Positions 12,401-37,800 of a stretch of 64,000 nt of DNA are shown piece by piece. The position numbers were made by a program, and so were the translations under genes. Origin of the DNA: Streptomyces spororaveus (GTDB taxonomy: Bacteria; Actinomycetota; Actinomycetes; Streptomycetales; Streptomycetaceae); assembly GCF_016755875.1 (NCBI RefSeq), contig NZ_BNED01000005.1, forward strand, positions 2,480,001-2,544,000, written 5' to 3'. The notes below the pieces were generated by a model. That model had not been told where the DNA came from, did not search any database, and saw only the letters and a program-made list of their open reading frames with translations. Within the stretch, counting starts at the first letter, position 1. Every line of letters begins with the position of its first letter.

Positions 12401-15400
12401 TCGGTGACGAGGTGCCGGGCGACGAGCCCGCCGAGCGTGCCACTGGCCCCGGTGACGAGGACGGTGCCGTCGGGGTCGTACGACGGCGTCTCGACGGCGG
12501 CATCCGAGGGAACGGGAACCCTGGCCAGCCTGGGCGCATGAGCCACCCCGTCACGCAGGGCGACCTGCGGCTCCTCCGAGGCGAGCACAGCGCTGAGCGT
12601 CTGCCGGGACACCGCGTCGTCATCGCTGCCGCCGTCGCTGTCGCCATCGCTGTCGATGAGCAGGAACCGGCCCGGGTGCTCGGACTGTGCGGAGCGCGCC
12701 AGGCCCCAGACCACGGCGTGCACCGGGTCGGGCACCCGGTCACCGGCTCCCGCTGCGACCGCGCCGTGCGTGAGCAGGACGAGACGGCTGTCGGCGAGCC
12801 GGTCGTCGTCGAGCCAGTGCCGCAGCAGCCGGAGGGTCCGGTGCCCAGCCTCGTGGACCGCCTCGGGGGTGAGTCCGGGCGCGGCCGGGTGGCGTACGAG
12901 TACGGCGTCCGGCACGGGCGCACCCGCGTCGAGGGCGGCGCTCAGCGCCTCCACGTCCGCGTGGTGCGCGGTGCCGTCGCCCGGCTCGTCGGTGGGGGCC
13001 GGCTCTCCGAGCACGGCCCAGTGGTCGTCGACGCCGGCGGGCAGGGTCAGCGGAAGCCAGTCCACCTGGAACAGGCCGTCGTGGTATCCGCCCCGCGCGG
13101 TGTCCAGCTGGTCGGCCGAGACCGTGCGCAGCGTGAGCGAGGCGATGTCGCCCACGGGCTGTCCGGCTCCGTCGGCGAGGGCCACGGACACCGCGTCCGG
13201 TCCGGCCTTGGACAGCCGGACACGCAGCACCGAGGCGCCCACGGCGTAGAGGGACACCCCGGTCCAGGAGAACGGCAGGCGGCCGCGGCCGGTGTCCTCG
13301 ACGAGCCCGGCCCGGCCGATGGCGTGCAGCGCCGAGTCGAGGAGCGCGGGATGCAGTCCGAAGAGAGATGCGTCGGCCTGCTGTCCGTCGGCGGGCGCGA
13401 TCTCGACGTAGGTGGCGTCGTCGCCCGCCCAGGCCGCGCGTACGCCCTGGAAGGCGGGGCCGTATTCGAGCCCCGCCGCGGCGAGCCCCGCGTACAGCTC
13501 GTCGACGGGCAGCGGCGTGGTGCCGGCCGGCGGCCAGACCTCAGGGGCGAAGGAGGGCCGCGGGGCGCCTGTGGCGAGCACACCGTCGGCGTGCCGGGTC
13601 CACGGCTCTCCTGCCTCGGTGTCCGGGCCGGAGGCGTCCGGGGACGGCTCGGGGCGGGAGTGCACACCAAGGGTGCGGCGGCCGGTGGCGTCCGGTGCGC
13701 CGACCCACAGCTGGACCTGTACTCCGCCGCTGCGGGGCAGTACGAGCGGTGCGTGAAGAGTGAGTTCTTCGAGCAGGTCGCAGCCGACCTGGTCGCCGGC
13801 GCGGATGGCCAGTTCGACGAAGGCGCTGCCCGGCAGGACGGCCGAACCCATGACGCTGTGGTCGGCGAGCCAGGGGTGGGTGTCGAGCGAGAGACGGCCG
13901 GTGTAGAGGAAGCCGTCGAGGTCGGCGAGCGCCACGGCGGCGCCGAGCAGCGGGTGACCGGCCGCTCCGAGCCCGGCCGAGGAGACGTCCCCGAGGGGCC
14001 GGCCGGCGTCGAGCCAGTAGGACTCGCGCTGGAAGGCGTAGGTGGGCAGGTCGACGCGCCGGACGTCCGTACCGGAGTAGTACGCGTCCCAGTCGACGGC
14101 CACCCCGCGCACGTGGAGCCGCGCGAGGGCATCGGTCAGGGAGCCGGTCTCCGAACGGCCCTTGCGGAGTACGGGCACGAAGGCCGCGGTGTCGGCGACC
14201 GGGCAGTCCTGGGCCATGGCCGAGAGCACGGCGTCCGGGCCGAGTTCGAGGAAGTGCACGACGTTGCGTTCGGCGAGGGCGCGGATGCCGTCGAGGAAGC
14301 GGACGGCTTCGCGGACGTGACGGACCCAGAAGTCCGCCGAGCCCATCTCGTCGGTGACGAGGGCGCCGGTGAGGTTCGAGACGACCGGAATGCGCGGAGC
14401 CTCGTACGACAGACCCTCCGCAACGACCCGGAAGTCGGCGAGCATGCCGTCCATGTGCGGCGAATGGAAGGCGTGGCTGACCGTGAGCCGCTTGGACTTG
14501 CGGTCGGTGAAGGACTCGGCGATCACCACCGCGTCCGCCTCGTCACCCGCGATCACGACCGACTGGGGGCCGTTGATCGCGGCGATGCTCACGCGGTCGG
14601 TGAGCAGCGGCAGAACCTCGGCTTCCGACGCCTGCAGCGCGATCATCACACCACCGGTCGGCAGCGCCTGCATCAGACGGCCACGCGCCTCGACCAACGC
14701 ACAGGCGTCCTCAAGAGAGAAGACACCCGCCACATGCGCGGCCGCGATCTCACCGATCGAATGACCCGCCAGGAAGTCCGGCTTCACACCCCACGACTCG
14801 ACCAGCCGGAACAGCGCCACCTCGACCGCGAACAACGCCGGCTGCGTATACGCCGTCTCGTCCAGCAGACCCGCATCCGTACCGAACAGCACATCCTTCA
14901 GCGGCAGTTCAAGCCGCTCACACACCGCCTCCAAGGCCTGAGCGAAGACCGGGTACGTGTCGTACAGCTCACGGCCCATCCCCAGCCGCTGACTCCCCTG
15001 CCCCGTGAACAAGAACGCCAGCTTTCCGGCGACCGGGCGGCCCTGGGTGACCCCCGGTGCCGTGTCCTCGGGAGCCGAGTCCGCGAGGGCTGCCAGCGCG
15101 CGGGTGAGGCCGGACCCGTCGGCGGACGTGAGGACCGCGCGGTGCTCGAAGTCGGTGCGTCCGGCGGCGAGCGAGTGGGCGATGTCCCCGGGGCGCAGGC
15201 CGGGGTGTGCGGTCAGGTGGGCGTGCAGCTTCCCGGCCTGTGCGCGCAGCGCCGCCGGAGTCTTGGCGGAGAGGTTCCAGAGCGGCGGCACGGGCGGTGC
15301 GACGGCCGCGGGCGGCTCGGTCCCGGATTCGGCCTCGACGGCGTCCGGGGCCTGTTCGAGGATGGTGTGGGCGTTGGTGCCGCTGATGCCGAAGGACGAG

Positions 15401-16728
15401 ACTCCCGCTCGGCGGGGTGCGCCGGTCTCGGGCCACGGCATGGACTCGGTGAGCAGGGAGACCGCGCCCTCGGACCAGTCGACGGTCGGGGTCGGCTCGT
15501 CCACGTGCAGGGTCCGGGGCAGCACGCCGTGGCGCATCGCCATGACCATCTTGATGATGCCCGCGACACCGGCGGCGGCCTGGGTGTGCCCCATGTTCGA
15601 CTTGATGGAGCCCAGCCACAGCGGGCGGCCGTCGGGGCGGCCCTGACCGTAGGTGGCGAGCAGGGCCTGCGCCTCGATCGGGTCGCCCAGCGTGGTCCCG
15701 GTGCCGTGGGCCTCGACCGCGTCGACCTGCCCGGCCGACAGCCGCGAACCGGCGAGTGCCTGGCGGATGACGCGCTGCTGGGACGGTCCGTTGGGGGCGG
15801 TCAGTCCACTGCTGGCGCCGTCCTGGTTGACGGCGGAACCGCGGACCAGTGCCAGGACGGGGTGGCCGTTCCTACGGGCTTCGGAGAGCCGTTCCAGGAC
15901 GAGCATGCCGGCGCCCTCGCCCCAGCCCGTGCCGTCCGCCGCGGCCGCGAAGGACTTGCAGCGGCCGTCGCCCGCCAGGCCGCGCTGGCGGCTGAACTCG
16001 GTGAACGTGCCGGGAGTCGACATGACGGTGACGCCACCGGCGAGGGCGAGCGTGCATTCGCCGTTGCGCAGTGCCTGGGCGGCGAGGTGCACGGCGACCA
16101 GCGAGGACGAGCAGGCCGTGTCGACGGTGACGGCGGGGCCTTCGAGTCCGAGGGTGTAGGCGATCCGGCCCGAGGCGATGCTGCCGGAGCTGCCGTTGCC
16201 GAGGAAGCCTTCGATCTCCTCGGGCACGCTGAACAGCCGGGCGGCGTAGTCGTGGTACATCAGTCCGGCGAAGACGCCGGTGCGGCTGCCGCGCAGCGAC
16301 GCCGGGTCGATGCCCGCGCGCTCGAAGGCCTCCCAGGACGTCTCCAGGAGCAGGCGCTGCTGGGGGTCCATGGCGAGGGCCTCGCGCGGCGAGATCCCGA
16401 AGAACGCGGGGTCGAAGTCGGCCGCGTCGTGCAGGAAGCCGCCGACCTGTTCGTACGCCTCGATCCCGGTCTCCGGGTCGGGGTCGAAGAGGACTTCGGC
16501 GTCCCATCCGCGGTTCGTGGGGTAGGCGGAGACGGCGTCCCGGCCGTGGGCCACGAGGTCCCACAGCTTCTCGGGGGTGTCGATCCCGCCGGGGTAGCGG
16601 CAGCTCATCGCCACGACGGCGATGGGCTCCTGCTCCCGCTCCTCGACCTCGCGCAGCCGTCGTCGGGCCTCGCGGAGGTCGGTCGTCGCCCGCTTGAGGT
16701 AATCGAGGTACTTCTCCTCGTTCACCAT
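469..16728 (-). CDS. Type I modular PKS, three KS-AT-DH-KR-ACP modules (PKS 4; modules 7-9)
   Basis: 5,419-residue enzyme that adds three malonyl units and makes three conjugated double bonds. An N-terminal docking helix (1-33) is followed by three modules. Module 7: KS Cys in DTACSSS ~204, AT GHSIG ~658 and HAFH ~752, [12 protein letters not shown] ~953 with DSALH ~1133, [10 protein letters not shown] ~1423 with NYAAAN ~1568, ACP GFDSL ~1746. Module 8: KS ~1979, AT ~2425/2521, [12 protein letters not shown] ~2728, KR ~3186/3329, ACP ~3499. Module 9: KS ~3731, AT ~4178/4276, [12 protein letters not shown] ~4483, KR ~4971/5114, ACP ~5293. All ATs are malonyl-type, all DHs keep HxxxGxxxxP and the Asp motif, and the KRs have the LDD motif of B-type enzymes (family knowledge). 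There is no ER and no TE. The ELDRLE and acidic [12 protein letters not shown] tail is a C-terminal docking domain for PKS 5. The ATG at 16728 lies 79 bp after the PKS 3 stop, so cotranscription is likely. Confidence 0.97.
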   Translation of the reverse strand: MVNEEKYLDYLKRATTDLREARRRLREVEEREQEPIAVVAMSCRYPGGIDTPEKLWDLVAHGRDAVSAYPTNRGWDAEVLFDPDPETGIEAYEQVGGFLHDAADFDPAFFGISPREALAMDPQQRLLLETSWEAFERAGIDPASLRGSRTGVFAGLMYHDYAARLFSVPEEIEGFLGNGSSGSIASGRIAYTLGLEGPAVTVDTACSSSLVAVHLAAQALRNGECTLALAGGVTVMSTPGTFTEFSRQRGLAGDGRCKSFAAAADGTGWGEGAGMLVLERLSEARRNGHPVLALVRGSAVNQDGASSGLTAPNGPSQQRVIRQALAGSRLSAGQVDAVEAHGTGTTLGDPIEAQALLATYGQGRPDGRPLWLGSIKSNMGHTQAAAGVAGIIKMVMAMRHGVLPRTLHVDEPTPTVDWSEGAVSLLTESMPWPETGAPRRAGVSSFGISGTNAHTILEQAPDAVEAESGTEPPAAVAPPVPPLWNLSAKTPAALRAQAGKLHAHLTAHPGLRPGDIAHSLAAGRTDFEHRAVLTSADGSGLTRALAALADSAPEDTAPGVTQGRPVAGKLAFLFTGQGSQRLGMGRELYDTYPVFAQALEAVCERLELPLKDVLFGTDAGLLDETAYTQPALFAVEVALFRLVESWGVKPDFLAGHSIGEIAAAHVAGVFSLEDACALVEARGRLMQALPTGGVMIALQASEAEVLPLLTDRVSIAAINGPQSVVIAGDEADAVVIAESFTDRKSKRLTVSHAFHSPHMDGMLADFRVVAEGLSYEAPRIPVVSNLTGALVTDEMGSADFWVRHVREAVRFLDGIRALAERNVVHFLELGPDAVLSAMAQDCPVADTAAFVPVLRKGRSETGSLTDALARLHVRGVAVDWDAYYSGTDVRRVDLPTYAFQRESYWLDAGRPLGDVSSAGLGAAGHPLLGAAVALADLDGFLYTGRLSLDTHPWLADHSVMGSAVLPGSAFVELAIRAGDQVGCDLLEELTLHAPLVLPRSGGVQVQLWVGAPDATGRRTLGVHSRPEPSPDASGPDTEAGEPWTRHADGVLATGAPRPSFAPEVWPPAGTTPLPVDELYAGLAAAGLEYGPAFQGVRAAWAGDDATYVEIAPADGQQADASLFGLHPALLDSALHAIGRAGLVEDTGRGRLPFSWTGVSLYAVGASVLRVRLSKAGPDAVSVALADGAGQPVGDIASLTLRTVSADQLDTARGGYHDGLFQVDWLPLTLPAGVDDHWAVLGEPAPTDEPGDGTAHHADVEALSAALDAGAPVPDAVLVRHPAAPGLTPEAVHEAGHRTLRLLRHWLDDDRLADSRLVLLTHGAVAAGAGDRVPDPVHAVVWGLARSAQSEHPGRFLLIDSDGDSDGGSDDDAVSRQTLSAVLASEEPQVALRDGVAHAPRLARVPVPSDAAVETPSYDPDGTVLVTGASGTLGGLVARHLVTERGVRRLLLLSRRGADAPGAGELTAELVGLGAEVSWAACDAGDRDALAAVLAGVPAAYPLTGVVHTAGVLDDGVIGSLTPERLDTVLRPKADAALHLHELTRDLPLSAFVLFSSAAGVFGAPGQGNYAAANSFLDALAQHRRAHGLPGRSLAWGLWEDAEGMAGALDRADLDRMKRGGVHGLTAAEGLALLDLADALGSAHDDQETAGRALLVPMRLALPAVAPGGEVAPLLRALVRTPARRVAAGATAGTAPDLTALEQRLLGLDAPERERLLLDLVRGHVADVLGHGSPDAIDPDHAFSELGFDSLTAVELRNRLGAAIGRRLPATLIFDHPTSLTLARHLSGELGADQHTFASTGPAPTTVSDDPIAIVAMSCRYPGGVTTPEELWQLLAGGGDAISGFPADRGWDVESLYDPDPDHPGTSYTRHGGFLHDAAAFDPTFFGISPREAVGTDPQQRLLLETTWEAFERAGIDPATMRGSRTGVFAGVMYHDYAALLERSKDGAEGWLGSGSTGSIASGRVSYTFGLEGPAVTIDTACSSSLVALHMAVQALRTGECDMALAGGVTVMATPGTFVGFSRQRGLSTDGRCRAFSADADGTGWGEGVGMLLVERLSDARAKGHPVLAVVRGSAINQDGASNGLTAPNGPSQQRVIRAALASAGLSAADVDAVEAHGTGTTLGDPIEAQALLATYGREHTEDSPLWLGSVKSNLGHTQAAAGVAGIIKMVLAIQHGVLPQTLHAEQPSPHVDWSEGAVSLLTESVPWPETGRPRRAGVSSFGISGTNAHTIIEQAPEEATPAPADAVVVPGVLPLRLAGRSAEALSAQARALSAHLTAHPDLPLADLAYSLATSRATFDHRAIVIAAEADTAATALDALADGRTAPGLVRGTVSKGGRTAFLFTGQGSQRLGMGRELYDAYPVFAQALDAVCERLELPLKDVLFGTDAGLLDETAYTQPALFAVEVALFRLVESWGVKPDFLAGHSIGEIAAAHVAGVFSLDDACTLVAARGRLMQALPAGGVMIAVQASEDEVLPLLTDRVSIAAINGPRSVVIAGDESDAVAIAESFAGRKSKRLTVSHAFHSPHMDGMLDDFRAVVEGLSYGAPRIPVVSNLTGALVSDEMGSADFWVRHVREAVRFLDGIRALEAAGVTTYIELGPSGVLSALAQECVSGGDSVFVPVLRSGRREAETVTTALAQAQVRGIAVDWQAFFAGTGAQRVDLPTYAFQRERYWPETGIPLPGDTAGLGLAAAGHPLLGAAVTLADANGCVFTGRLSLPTHPWLADHAVMGSVLLPGTAFVELALHAGERVGARALDELTLQAPLVLSDEGAVQLQVVVGAPDASGRRAVAVYSRPDADDEPWVRHADGLLVDEVRGAAVDLGVWPPADATAVPVDDAYEVLDASGLAYGPLFQGLRAAWRRAGELFAELALPAEAQADADAFGLHPALLDSALHTLALGDLLSGPDTAGTAGAARLPFAWSGVRLHAAGASAVRVRLAEAGQGAVSLELADSAGAPVASVDSLALRAMSSEQLGAASAGRQESLFRIDWTELAADRTAVPADAERALVGAEVRGLDAVPYADLAALAAADSDVPELVFVTTGVGSEAAPTAQADGDAVPGTVHARTFDALALVRAWLAEEHFASSRLVFVTRGAMTAGPDEPVRDLAGAAVWGLIRSAETEHPGRFALVDLDGEALPTETVATALAAGESELLVRAGSVLVPRLARAAVVDGFGRDLDADGTVLVTGASGTLGGLFARHLVVGRGVRRLLLVSRRGGAAEGAAELSAELTALGAEVRWAACDVADRAALESVLSEIPAEYPLTGVVHTAGVLDDGVVSSLTAERLSAVLRPKVDAAWNLHELTCGLGLSMFVLFSSAAGVFGGAGQANYAAANVFLDALAQHRTAQGLAATSLAWGLWAESGGMAGELGAEDVERLGRGGVSALSADEGVALFDAASASEQALFVPVKLDLAALRAQAGGGLLPPLLSGLVRTPTRRAAGTARVAVSAPAERLAGLSAAEQAEHALELVRAQVATVLGYAGPETVEPDRSFRELGFDSLTAVELRNLLGAATGLRLPATLVFDYPTSAVLADHLRAELVGTVPVTSAPVVLEARHDDEPIAIVGLGCRYPGGVESPDDLWRLVMEGRDAISEFPDDRGWDVDALFDADPDQQGTSYAREGGFVRDAGHFDPAFFGISPREAVAMDPQQRLLLETSWEAFERAGIDPAALRGSRTGVFAGVMYHDYASRLTALPEGVEGFLGTGNAASVISGRLSYAFGLEGPAVTVDTACSSSLVALHLAVQALRNGECSLALAGGVTVMATPAPFVEFSRQRGLAADGRCKAFSADADGTGWSEGAGVLLVERLSDAQRNGHPVLAVVRGSAVNQDGASNGLTAPNGPSQQRVIRQALASAGLSAAEVDVVEAHGTGTTLGDPIEAQALLATYGQEHTEERPLLLGSIKSNMGHTQAAAGVAGIIKIVQAMRHGVVPKTLHVDEPTPHVDWSAGAVSLLTEEMAWPETGRPRRAAISSFGFSGTNAHAIIEQAPAPADPSDGRPQPARTPGSLPWLLSAKGTDALRDQAARLRAHAIGHPELSLADIGYALATSRTALDRRAAVVAGDREEFLAGLAALAEGATAAHLTEGSPAGGKLAFLFTGQGSQRLGMGAELYSAYPAFARALDAACDRLDLDVPLKDVLFGSDADLLDRTAYTQPALFAVEVALFRLVESWGLKPDFLAGHSIGEIAAAHVAGVLSLDDACTLVAARGRLMQALPTGGVMIAVEAAEAEITPLLTDRVSIAAVNGPRSVVVAGDEGAVVAIAEAVEAQGGKTKRLTVSHAFHSPHMDGMLDAFRKVAEGLSYGAPRIPVVSNLTGALVSDEMGSADFWVRHVREAVRFADGIRTLEDAGVTTYIELGPGGVLSAMAQSCVTRDDAAFLPALRADRSEEETVTSAVARAHLRGITVDWDAYYSGTGARRVDLPTYPFQRQRYWLEAPIHAQGGDVTSAGLGPAGHPLLGAAVELPDSEGFLFTGRLSLRTHPWLADHRVAGTVLLPGAALVELAVRAGDHAGCDLLEDLTLEAPLVLPEAGGVQLRLSVAEPDASRRRVFHIYSRPEDAAFEESWTRHAGGVLAVDAGNPAEGQPEWPPTGAVPCPVEDLYPSFDAIGLGYGPAFRNLLLAWRRGDEVFAEVALAEERRPEGALYGLHPALLDAALHAVGLGDFFTDGPEGARLPFSWDGVRLHAVGAAALRVRMAPAGQDAVTLAVSDETGQPVLTVDSLVLRPLAVDALGGADRGPGSLRDALFQVDWPALPLPLPEAPSRADGRWALLGGDPLKLGAALERTGALAPAAVFGADTEDTGGHHPDLPSLAAAVELAEALGEPAPETVLVSLAPDLGTGGGLAAAARSAAADALELIRSWLADERFAASRLAVVTRGAVATDPDEDVEDLAHAAVWGLVRSAQAEHPGRLVLVDLDGEDDSYRVLPAALDTDETQLAVRAGTVLAPRLARAVIAPAADGAAPGRAPDPQGTVLVTGASGTLGGLLARHLVAEHGVRHLLLTSRRGAAADGALQLAEELAESGAQVTWAACDAADRDALAALLETVPTAHPLTAVVHTAGVLDDGTVESLTAERMETVLRPKVDAAWNLHELTHGLDLAAFVLFSSAAGVFGNAGQANYAAGNTFLDALAQHRRAAGLPAVSLAWGLWDDEAGMAATLDEQDRRRLSRGSMTPLSAAEGLALFDAALPGGASSGAVPEEARTASVLVPARLDLAVLQAQVGDVVPPLLRGLLRTPVRRRTSGAETGAPDSLAQRLAQLPPAERDRVLLDLVCTQVAQVLGHSGAAAIEPGSAFKELGFDSLTAVELRNRLGAVTGLRLPATLIFDYPTPEALSGHLRSALPLDDDGPSVFGELDRLEAALGAADADSVTRSRITMRLQALMAKWNDAQDANGATTDEDAADDDLESATDDELFDLLDDELGAS
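9410..9621. repeat. 212-bp block identical to 14717-14928 (AT domains of modules 8 and 7)
   Basis: Base-by-base reading finds no difference across 212 bp at an offset of 5,307; divergence resumes at both ends. It covers the GHSIG-containing part of the AT. Synonymous sites are also unchanged, so this is recent intragenic duplication or gene conversion rather than selection on protein alone. Confidence 0.8.
14717..14928. repeat. 212-bp block identical to 9410-9621
   Basis: Partner copy in the AT of module 7, in the same gene and orientation. Confidence 0.8.
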
Positions 16729-16807
16729 TTACGCCATCCCCGTGGTCAGAGTCGGAAAGCTCGCGCGGAGCCGGTGGATCGGAAGGTGGGTGCCGGACGG
16801 AAGCCGG

Positions 16808-32383
<15,576 letters not shown>

Positions 32384-32527
32384 TTAACGCAACCACCCAT
32401 TTGCAGCAGACGGCATCGGAAAACTGTGCACATAAAGCCGAGAATTACATCGGGTATACAGCCGATTCTCTTCTTGACCGAATCGACTGATCAGCGGCAG
32501 GCTATTCGCCGCTCAATCCTCCCGACA

Positions 32528-32554
32528 ACCCCTAACTGCCCCCTACGCACCCCT
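32528..32554 (-). promoter_or_regulatory. Candidate activator operator upstream of PKS 3
   Basis: Plus strand: ACCCCT (32528-32533), N5, CCCCCT (32539-32544), N4, ACCCCT (32549-32554). Spacing is identical to the copy upstream of PKS 1, and flanking bases are also shared (AACCCCTAAC on the left, CCCCTACG in the middle). It sits 145-171 nt upstream of the PKS 3 ATG within the 320-bp gap after PKS 2. This implies a second regulated promoter inside the PKS gene series. Confidence 0.58.
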
Positions 32555-32580
32555 GGGTGAGGGGGTGCGACAGGGGGCAG
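32536..32580. repeat. Long inverted repeat overlapping the PKS 3 operator
   Basis: CTGCCCCCT (32536-32544) pairs with AGGGGGCAG (32572-32580), and CGCACCCC (32546-32553) pairs with GGGGTGCG (32562-32569). This gives a 17-bp stem interrupted by one small internal mismatch, with an 8-nt loop. There is no T-tract, so it need not be a classical terminator, although it lies 124 nt beyond the PKS 2 stop. The left arm contains two of the three operator hexamers, so hairpin formation and regulator binding could interfere with each other. Confidence 0.7.
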
Positions 32581-32703
32581 TGGGCCCTTGCGCGAATTAT
32601 CGAGGGGGCTGACCATCCTGGCCAATTACCGGGAGGTCGTCAATATCCCTATCCATTCGATGCCCGGTTCTGATCACCCGGACGCTGTGGGAACCGTCTG
32701 CGC

Positions 32704-35700
32704 TCAGGCGCGGCCGAGTCCCTTGTTGATGAAGGCGAACAGTTCTTCGTCGCTCGCCTCCTGGAGCTGCTCGACGTCGTCCAGCACGCCGTCCGCCGGC
32801 CCCGCGCCGACCCCTGTGCCGAAGCTGTCGGTCGTGGCCGGCCGCGCCGTCGCGCCCGACCGGTCCTCGCTCTCGTTCCACTTCGCCAGGAGCGACTGGA
32901 GCCGCATGGTCACCCGGGCCCGTACGACGTTGTCGGCGGTGCCCCGTTCCAGTACGGCTTCCAGCTTGTCGAGTTCCTCCAGCAGCGGCGCGCCGCCCGC
33001 GGCCGCGTCGGGCACGATCCCGGCGCGCAGGAACGCGGCGACGGCGGCGGGGGTCGGGTGGTCGAAGACCAGGCTGGCGGGCAGCTTCAGCCCGCTCACG
33101 GCGCCGAGCCGGTTGCGCAGTTCGACCGAGGTGAGCGAGTCGAAGCCCAGCTCCTTGAACGCCCGGCCCGCCTCGACGGCGGCCAGGTCGGCGTGGCCGA
33201 GGACGGCGGCGACAGCGGTGCGGACCAGGTCGAGGAGCAGCCGCTCCTGTTCGACCTCGGGCAGCCCGGCGAGCTGCTGCGTGAGCGGTACTCCCCCGGC
33301 CAGGTCGTCGGCGGACTCCCGCTCGGCGCTCTCGATGATGGACCGGGCCTGGGGAAGCTCCAGGAGCAGCGGCCGGTCCCGGTCCGCGGTGAAGGCGAGG
33401 GTGAACCGCTTCCAGTCCATGTCGGCGACGGTCAGGGTCGTTTCGTCACGGTCCAGCGCGTGCTGGAGCGAGGCGAGCGTCCGCTCGGGCGACATCGCGA
33501 CGATGCCGTGGCGGCGCATCCGGTCGCCCGCCGCACTGTCGTCGCCGTCCGCACTGCCCCAGGGGCCCCAGGCGATGGAGGTGGCGGGCAGCCCTGCCGC
33601 CCGGCGGTACTCGGCGAAGGCGTCCAGGAACGCGTTTCCGGGTGCCTGGTTGCCCTGGCCGGGGGCACCGAAGGTGGCCGCGAAGGACGAGAAGAGGACG
33701 AACGCCGACAGGTCGAGGTCACGGGTGAGCTCGTGCAGGTTGAGCGTCGCGTCGGTCTTGACCCGCAGAACGGCCTCCACCTGCTCCGGTGTCAGCGTCT
33801 CGATGACCCCGTCGTCCACGACCGCCGCGGCATGGACCACCGCGGTGAGGGGCTGGTCGGTGGGGACGGTGGCGAGGAGGGCGGTGACGGCGTCCCGGTC
33901 GGCCATGTCGCAGGCCGTGATGGTGACCTGCGCGCCGAGGGCGGTGAGTTCGTCGCGGAGTTCGGCGGCGCCGGGTGCGTCGGGGCCCCGGCGGCTGGCG
34001 AGGAGGAGGTGCTCGGCGCCGTTCCCGGCGAGCCAGCGGGCCACGTGCGCGCCCAGCGCGCCCGTACCGCCGGTGACGAGGGTCGTCCCCCGCGGACGCC
34101 ATTCCCGTACAGGGGCGGTGTCCGCGAGGGGTGCGTGGACCAGACGCCGCCCGAAGAGACCCGAAGCGCGCAGCGCCACCTGGTCCTCGGAGCCGTCACC
34201 GGCCAGAACACCCACGAGCCGGCCCAGCGTCCGGCCGTCGAGATCGGCGGGAAGGTCGAGCAGGCCGCCCCAACGGCCGCCCTGCTCCATGGAGGCGACC
34301 CGCCCGAGACCCCAGACGAGCGCCTGAGCGGGATCGGCCACCTGCTCGGAGCGGCCGGTGGCGACAGCGCCGCGCGTGACACACCACAGGGGTGCGGCCA
34401 CATCGGCGTCACCGAGCGCCTGGGACAGGGCGAGCTCGGCGGTGAAGGCACCCTCACCGGCGAGGGCGAGGAGGGACAGGACACCGGTCGGCGCGGTCTC
34501 GGCCGCGGCGGCCCCGAGCGTGGCGGCGAGCCCGTCACGGTCGGCCGCGCCGGCGGAGACGGTCACCGTACGGACGTCGGCGCCGTGCTCGGCGAGCGTA
34601 CGCAGGACAGCACCCGTCCAGTCATCGGCCGCACCCCCGGAACGGGACTCGGGGACGACAGCCAGCCACGTGCCGGACAGGGTGGCCGGGGACGGCTCGG
34701 CAATCCGCTTCCAGGTGACGCGGTAACGCCAGCCGTCCACGGTGGACTGCTCACGGCTGTGGCGGCGCCACGACGACAGGCCGGGAAGGACCGTCCCCAA
34801 GGAGCCGATCGCGTCGGGGCTGTCGAGGGAGAGAGTGTCGGCCAGCGCTTCGAGGTCTTCGCGTTCGACGGCCTCCCAGAACCGGGCATCGACCGCACTC
34901 TCCGCGGACACCGCCACAGCCTCGACAGGCGCCGCCTCCGGCCAGAACCGCTGCGACTGGAAGGCGTAGGTGGGCAGATCCACCCGCCGGGCACCCGTCC
35001 CCGCGAACACCGCGTCCCAGTCCACCGTCACACCACGCACATACGCGGCACCCAACGACAGCCAGAAACGCTCCAGACCACCCTCACCACGCCGCAGAGA
35101 ACCCAGCACCGCAGCCTCACGGCCCGCATCCTCGACCGTCTCCTGCATACCCACCGTCAACACCGGATGCGGACTCGACTCCACGAACACCCCGAAACCC
35201 TGCTCCAGCAGCGTCCGCGTCGCCTCCTCCAACTCCACCGTCCGACGCAGATTCCGGAACCAGTAACCCGCATCCAACTCCGGACCACTGACCCACTCAC
35301 CCGTCACCGTCGACAAGAACGGCACCTCAGCCGGCCGCGGAACAACCGGCCCCAGCAACTCCGCAAGCTCCTCACGAAGAAGGTCCACCTGAGCCGAATG
35401 CGACGCATAGTCCACCGCGATCCGCTTCGCACGGATCCCGTCCGCCTCACACGAGGCCAGCAGCTCCTCCAGAGCCTGCACCTCGCCCGAAACCACCACC
35501 GAGGACGGCCCGTTGACGGCGGCGACGGAGATCCTCTCCTCACCCCACGGCGCGATCAGCTCCCGCACGGCCTTCGCCGGCAACGGCACCGAGACCATGC
35601 CGCCCAGACCCGCCAGCACCCGCCCGATCGCCTGACTCCGCAGAGCCACCACCCGCGCCGCATCCTCCAGCGACAGAATCCCCGCCACACACGCGGCCGC

Positions 35701-37671
35701 GATCTCACCCTGCGAATGACCGATCACCGCACCCGGACGCACACCAGCAGCCCGCCACACCTCCGCCAACGACACCATCACCGCGAACAACGCAGGCTGC
35801 ACCACATCCACCCGGTCAAGCGAAGGCGAACCCTCCACACCCCGCAGCACATCCACCAACGACCAGCCCGTGAACGGATCCAGCGCCCCCGCACACTCCT
35901 CCACCCGCGCAGCGAACACCGGTGAAGCGTCCAACAGCGCTTCCGCCATACCCACCCACTGCGAGCCCTGCCCCGGGAACACGAACACCGTCTTCCCACC
36001 AACAGCAGACCCGGTCACCACACCCGCAGCCATCGCACCCGACGCCACCGCCGCCACACCAGCCGCATGATCACCCAGCACCACCGCCCGGTGATCCAAC
36101 CCCGCACGCGACGACGCCAACGACCAGCCCACGTCCAGCGGATCCACACCCGGCACAGCCGCCAGCCAGCCCGACAACCGCTCCGCCTGCCCCCGCAGCG
36201 CCCCCGCACTCTTGCCCGACAGCACCCACGGCACCACCGGCATCCCCGACCGGCCAACCGTCTCAGCCGTCTCGGACGTCTCGGCCTCCGGAGCCTGCTC
36301 CACGATCACGTGCGCGTTCGTCCCGCTGAACCCGAACGACGACACACCCGCACGACGCGGATGCGTGGTCTCGGGCCACGCCGTCTGCTCCGTGAGCAGC
36401 GAGACGGCACCCGCCGCCCAGTCCACGTGGGGCGACGGCTCGTCGATGTGAAGGCTCTGCGGCAGTACGCCGTGCTGCATCGCCAGCACCATCTTGATCA
36501 CGCCGGCCACACCGGCGGCCGCCTGCGTGTGACCGATGTTGGACTTGACCGACCCGAGCAGCAGCGGCTGATCGGCCGGGCGGTCCTGTCCGTACGTGGC
36601 GATGAGCGCCTGGGCCTCGATGGGGTCGCCGAGGCTGGTGCCGGTGCCGTGCGCCTCCACGACGTCGACCTGGTCGGTGGAGAGCCGTGCGTTCGCGAGG
36701 GCCTGTCGGATGACGCGCTGCTGCGACGGACCGTTCGGAGCCGTCAGACCATTGCTCGCACCGTCCTGGTTGATCGCCGAACCACGGACCACCGCAAGCA
36801 CCGGATGCCCGTTGCGCTGGGCGTCCGACAGCCGCTCCAGCAACAGGACGCCCACACCCTCCGCCGGGCCGAATCCGTCGGCGTCTGCCGCGAAGGCCTT
36901 GCAGCGGCCGTCCGTGGACAGCCCGCGCTGCTTGCTGAACTCGACGAACAGTCCGGGCGTGGACATCACATGCACCCCACCGGCAACGGCCAGCGAGCAT
37001 TCCCCGGCCCGCAGCGCCTGCACGGCCAGGTGCAGGGCGACCAGCGACGCGGAGCATGCCGTGTCGACCGTGACAGCCGGACCCTCCAGGCCGAAGGTGT
37101 ACGACAGCCTGCCCGAGATCACGCTGGAGGCGTTGCCGGTCCCCAGGTGGCCCGCGTAGTCCTCGGCCGCTTCCAGCAGCGGGGTCAGATAGTCCGAGCC
37201 GTTGATCCCGACGAACACACCGGACTGGCTGCCACGCAGCGCCTGCGGGTCGATCCCGGCCCGCTCGAACGCCTCCCACGACGTTTCCAGCAGCAGCCGC
37301 TGCTGCGGGTCCATCGCCATGGCCTCGCGCGGCGAGATCCCGAAGAACCCCGCGTCGAACGAGGAGGCCTCGCCGAGGAATCCGCCCTCGCGGGTGACCG
37401 ACGTGCCGTGGTCGTCGGGGTCGTCCGAGAACAGGTTGTCGAGGTCCCAGCCGCGGTCCGTGGGAAATGCGGTGAGCGCGTCCCCACCGGTACGGAGCAA
37501 TTCCCACAGTTCTTCGGGAGAGCGTACGCCTCCCGGGAATCGGCAGCTCATCGCCGTGATGGCAATGGGCTCATGGGCCTGGCTCTCGATTTCCCGCAGG
37601 CGTCCGTATGCCTCGTCGAGATCCGTCGTGACCTTCTTGAGGTATTCGCGGAGCTTTGCTTCGTTCGCCAC
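32704..37671 (-). CDS. Type I PKS, single module KS-AT(methylmalonyl)-KR(dead)-ACP (PKS 2; module 3)
   Basis: 1,655 residues. Docking helix ([18 protein letters not shown]), KS with Cys in DTACSAS ~205 and AHGTGT/NIGHT motifs, then an AT with GHSQGE ~652 and YASH ~757, the methylmalonyl-CoA signature and the only one in the window. The KR has TGGTGALG ~1197, but the catalytic Tyr position reads GNQAPGN (Gln, codon 33646-33648, residue 1342) instead of NYAAAN, so the keto group probably stays. ACP GFDSL is at ~1509, followed by a C-terminal docking tail. The start is GTG at 37671 with AGGTG upstream, 129 bp after PKS 1. The AT region (about 34960-36340) uses many more T-ending codons (GGT, CGT, TTG) than its surroundings, which looks like an imported segment. 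Expected contribution: a methyl branch next to a ketone. Confidence 0.96.
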   Translation of the reverse strand: MANEAKLREYLKKVTTDLDEAYGRLREIESQAHEPIAITAMSCRFPGGVRSPEELWELLRTGGDALTAFPTDRGWDLDNLFSDDPDDHGTSVTREGGFLGEASSFDAGFFGISPREAMAMDPQQRLLLETSWEAFERAGIDPQALRGSQSGVFVGINGSDYLTPLLEAAEDYAGHLGTGNASSVISGRLSYTFGLEGPAVTVDTACSASLVALHLAVQALRAGECSLAVAGGVHVMSTPGLFVEFSKQRGLSTDGRCKAFAADADGFGPAEGVGVLLLERLSDAQRNGHPVLAVVRGSAINQDGASNGLTAPNGPSQQRVIRQALANARLSTDQVDVVEAHGTGTSLGDPIEAQALIATYGQDRPADQPLLLGSVKSNIGHTQAAAGVAGVIKMVLAMQHGVLPQSLHIDEPSPHVDWAAGAVSLLTEQTAWPETTHPRRAGVSSFGFSGTNAHVIVEQAPEAETSETAETVGRSGMPVVPWVLSGKSAGALRGQAERLSGWLAAVPGVDPLDVGWSLASSRAGLDHRAVVLGDHAAGVAAVASGAMAAGVVTGSAVGGKTVFVFPGQGSQWVGMAEALLDASPVFAARVEECAGALDPFTGWSLVDVLRGVEGSPSLDRVDVVQPALFAVMVSLAEVWRAAGVRPGAVIGHSQGEIAAACVAGILSLEDAARVVALRSQAIGRVLAGLGGMVSVPLPAKAVRELIAPWGEERISVAAVNGPSSVVVSGEVQALEELLASCEADGIRAKRIAVDYASHSAQVDLLREELAELLGPVVPRPAEVPFLSTVTGEWVSGPELDAGYWFRNLRRTVELEEATRTLLEQGFGVFVESSPHPVLTVGMQETVEDAGREAAVLGSLRRGEGGLERFWLSLGAAYVRGVTVDWDAVFAGTGARRVDLPTYAFQSQRFWPEAAPVEAVAVSAESAVDARFWEAVEREDLEALADTLSLDSPDAIGSLGTVLPGLSSWRRHSREQSTVDGWRYRVTWKRIAEPSPATLSGTWLAVVPESRSGGAADDWTGAVLRTLAEHGADVRTVTVSAGAADRDGLAATLGAAAAETAPTGVLSLLALAGEGAFTAELALSQALGDADVAAPLWCVTRGAVATGRSEQVADPAQALVWGLGRVASMEQGGRWGGLLDLPADLDGRTLGRLVGVLAGDGSEDQVALRASGLFGRRLVHAPLADTAPVREWRPRGTTLVTGGTGALGAHVARWLAGNGAEHLLLASRRGPDAPGAAELRDELTALGAQVTITACDMADRDAVTALLATVPTDQPLTAVVHAAAVVDDGVIETLTPEQVEAVLRVKTDATLNLHELTRDLDLSAFVLFSSFAATFGAPGQGNQAPGNAFLDAFAEYRRAAGLPATSIAWGPWGSADGDDSAAGDRMRRHGIVAMSPERTLASLQHALDRDETTLTVADMDWKRFTLAFTADRDRPLLLELPQARSIIESAERESADDLAGGVPLTQQLAGLPEVEQERLLLDLVRTAVAAVLGHADLAAVEAGRAFKELGFDSLTSVELRNRLGAVSGLKLPASLVFDHPTPAAVAAFLRAGIVPDAAAGGAPLLEELDKLEAVLERGTADNVVRARVTMRLQSLLAKWNESEDRSGATARPATTDSFGTGVGAGPADGVLDDVEQLQEASDEELFAFINKGLGRA

Positions 37672-37800
37672 TGGCGCTTCACCTATTCGCGTGGTCGAGA
37701 TCGTGGAGGTGTTCGCACGTACTCGGAATGTCTCGGGTCTCGTTCAAGGGGTGGGCGCACCGCCGGGGACGGTCCCGGCGGCGCACCCTGTGGGTGAGGT

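Larger units (their letters stand above)
32384..32703. other. Intergenic region PKS 2 / PKS 3 (320 bp)
   Basis: No coding sequence is evident. The stretch is less G/C-rich near PKS 3 (about 32400-32530) than the surrounding genes, as expected of a promoter and 5' leader. It holds the triple-hexamer element (32528-32554) and the overlapping inverted repeat (32536-32580). No convincing -10/-35 pair was recognised by eye. Confidence 0.6.
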
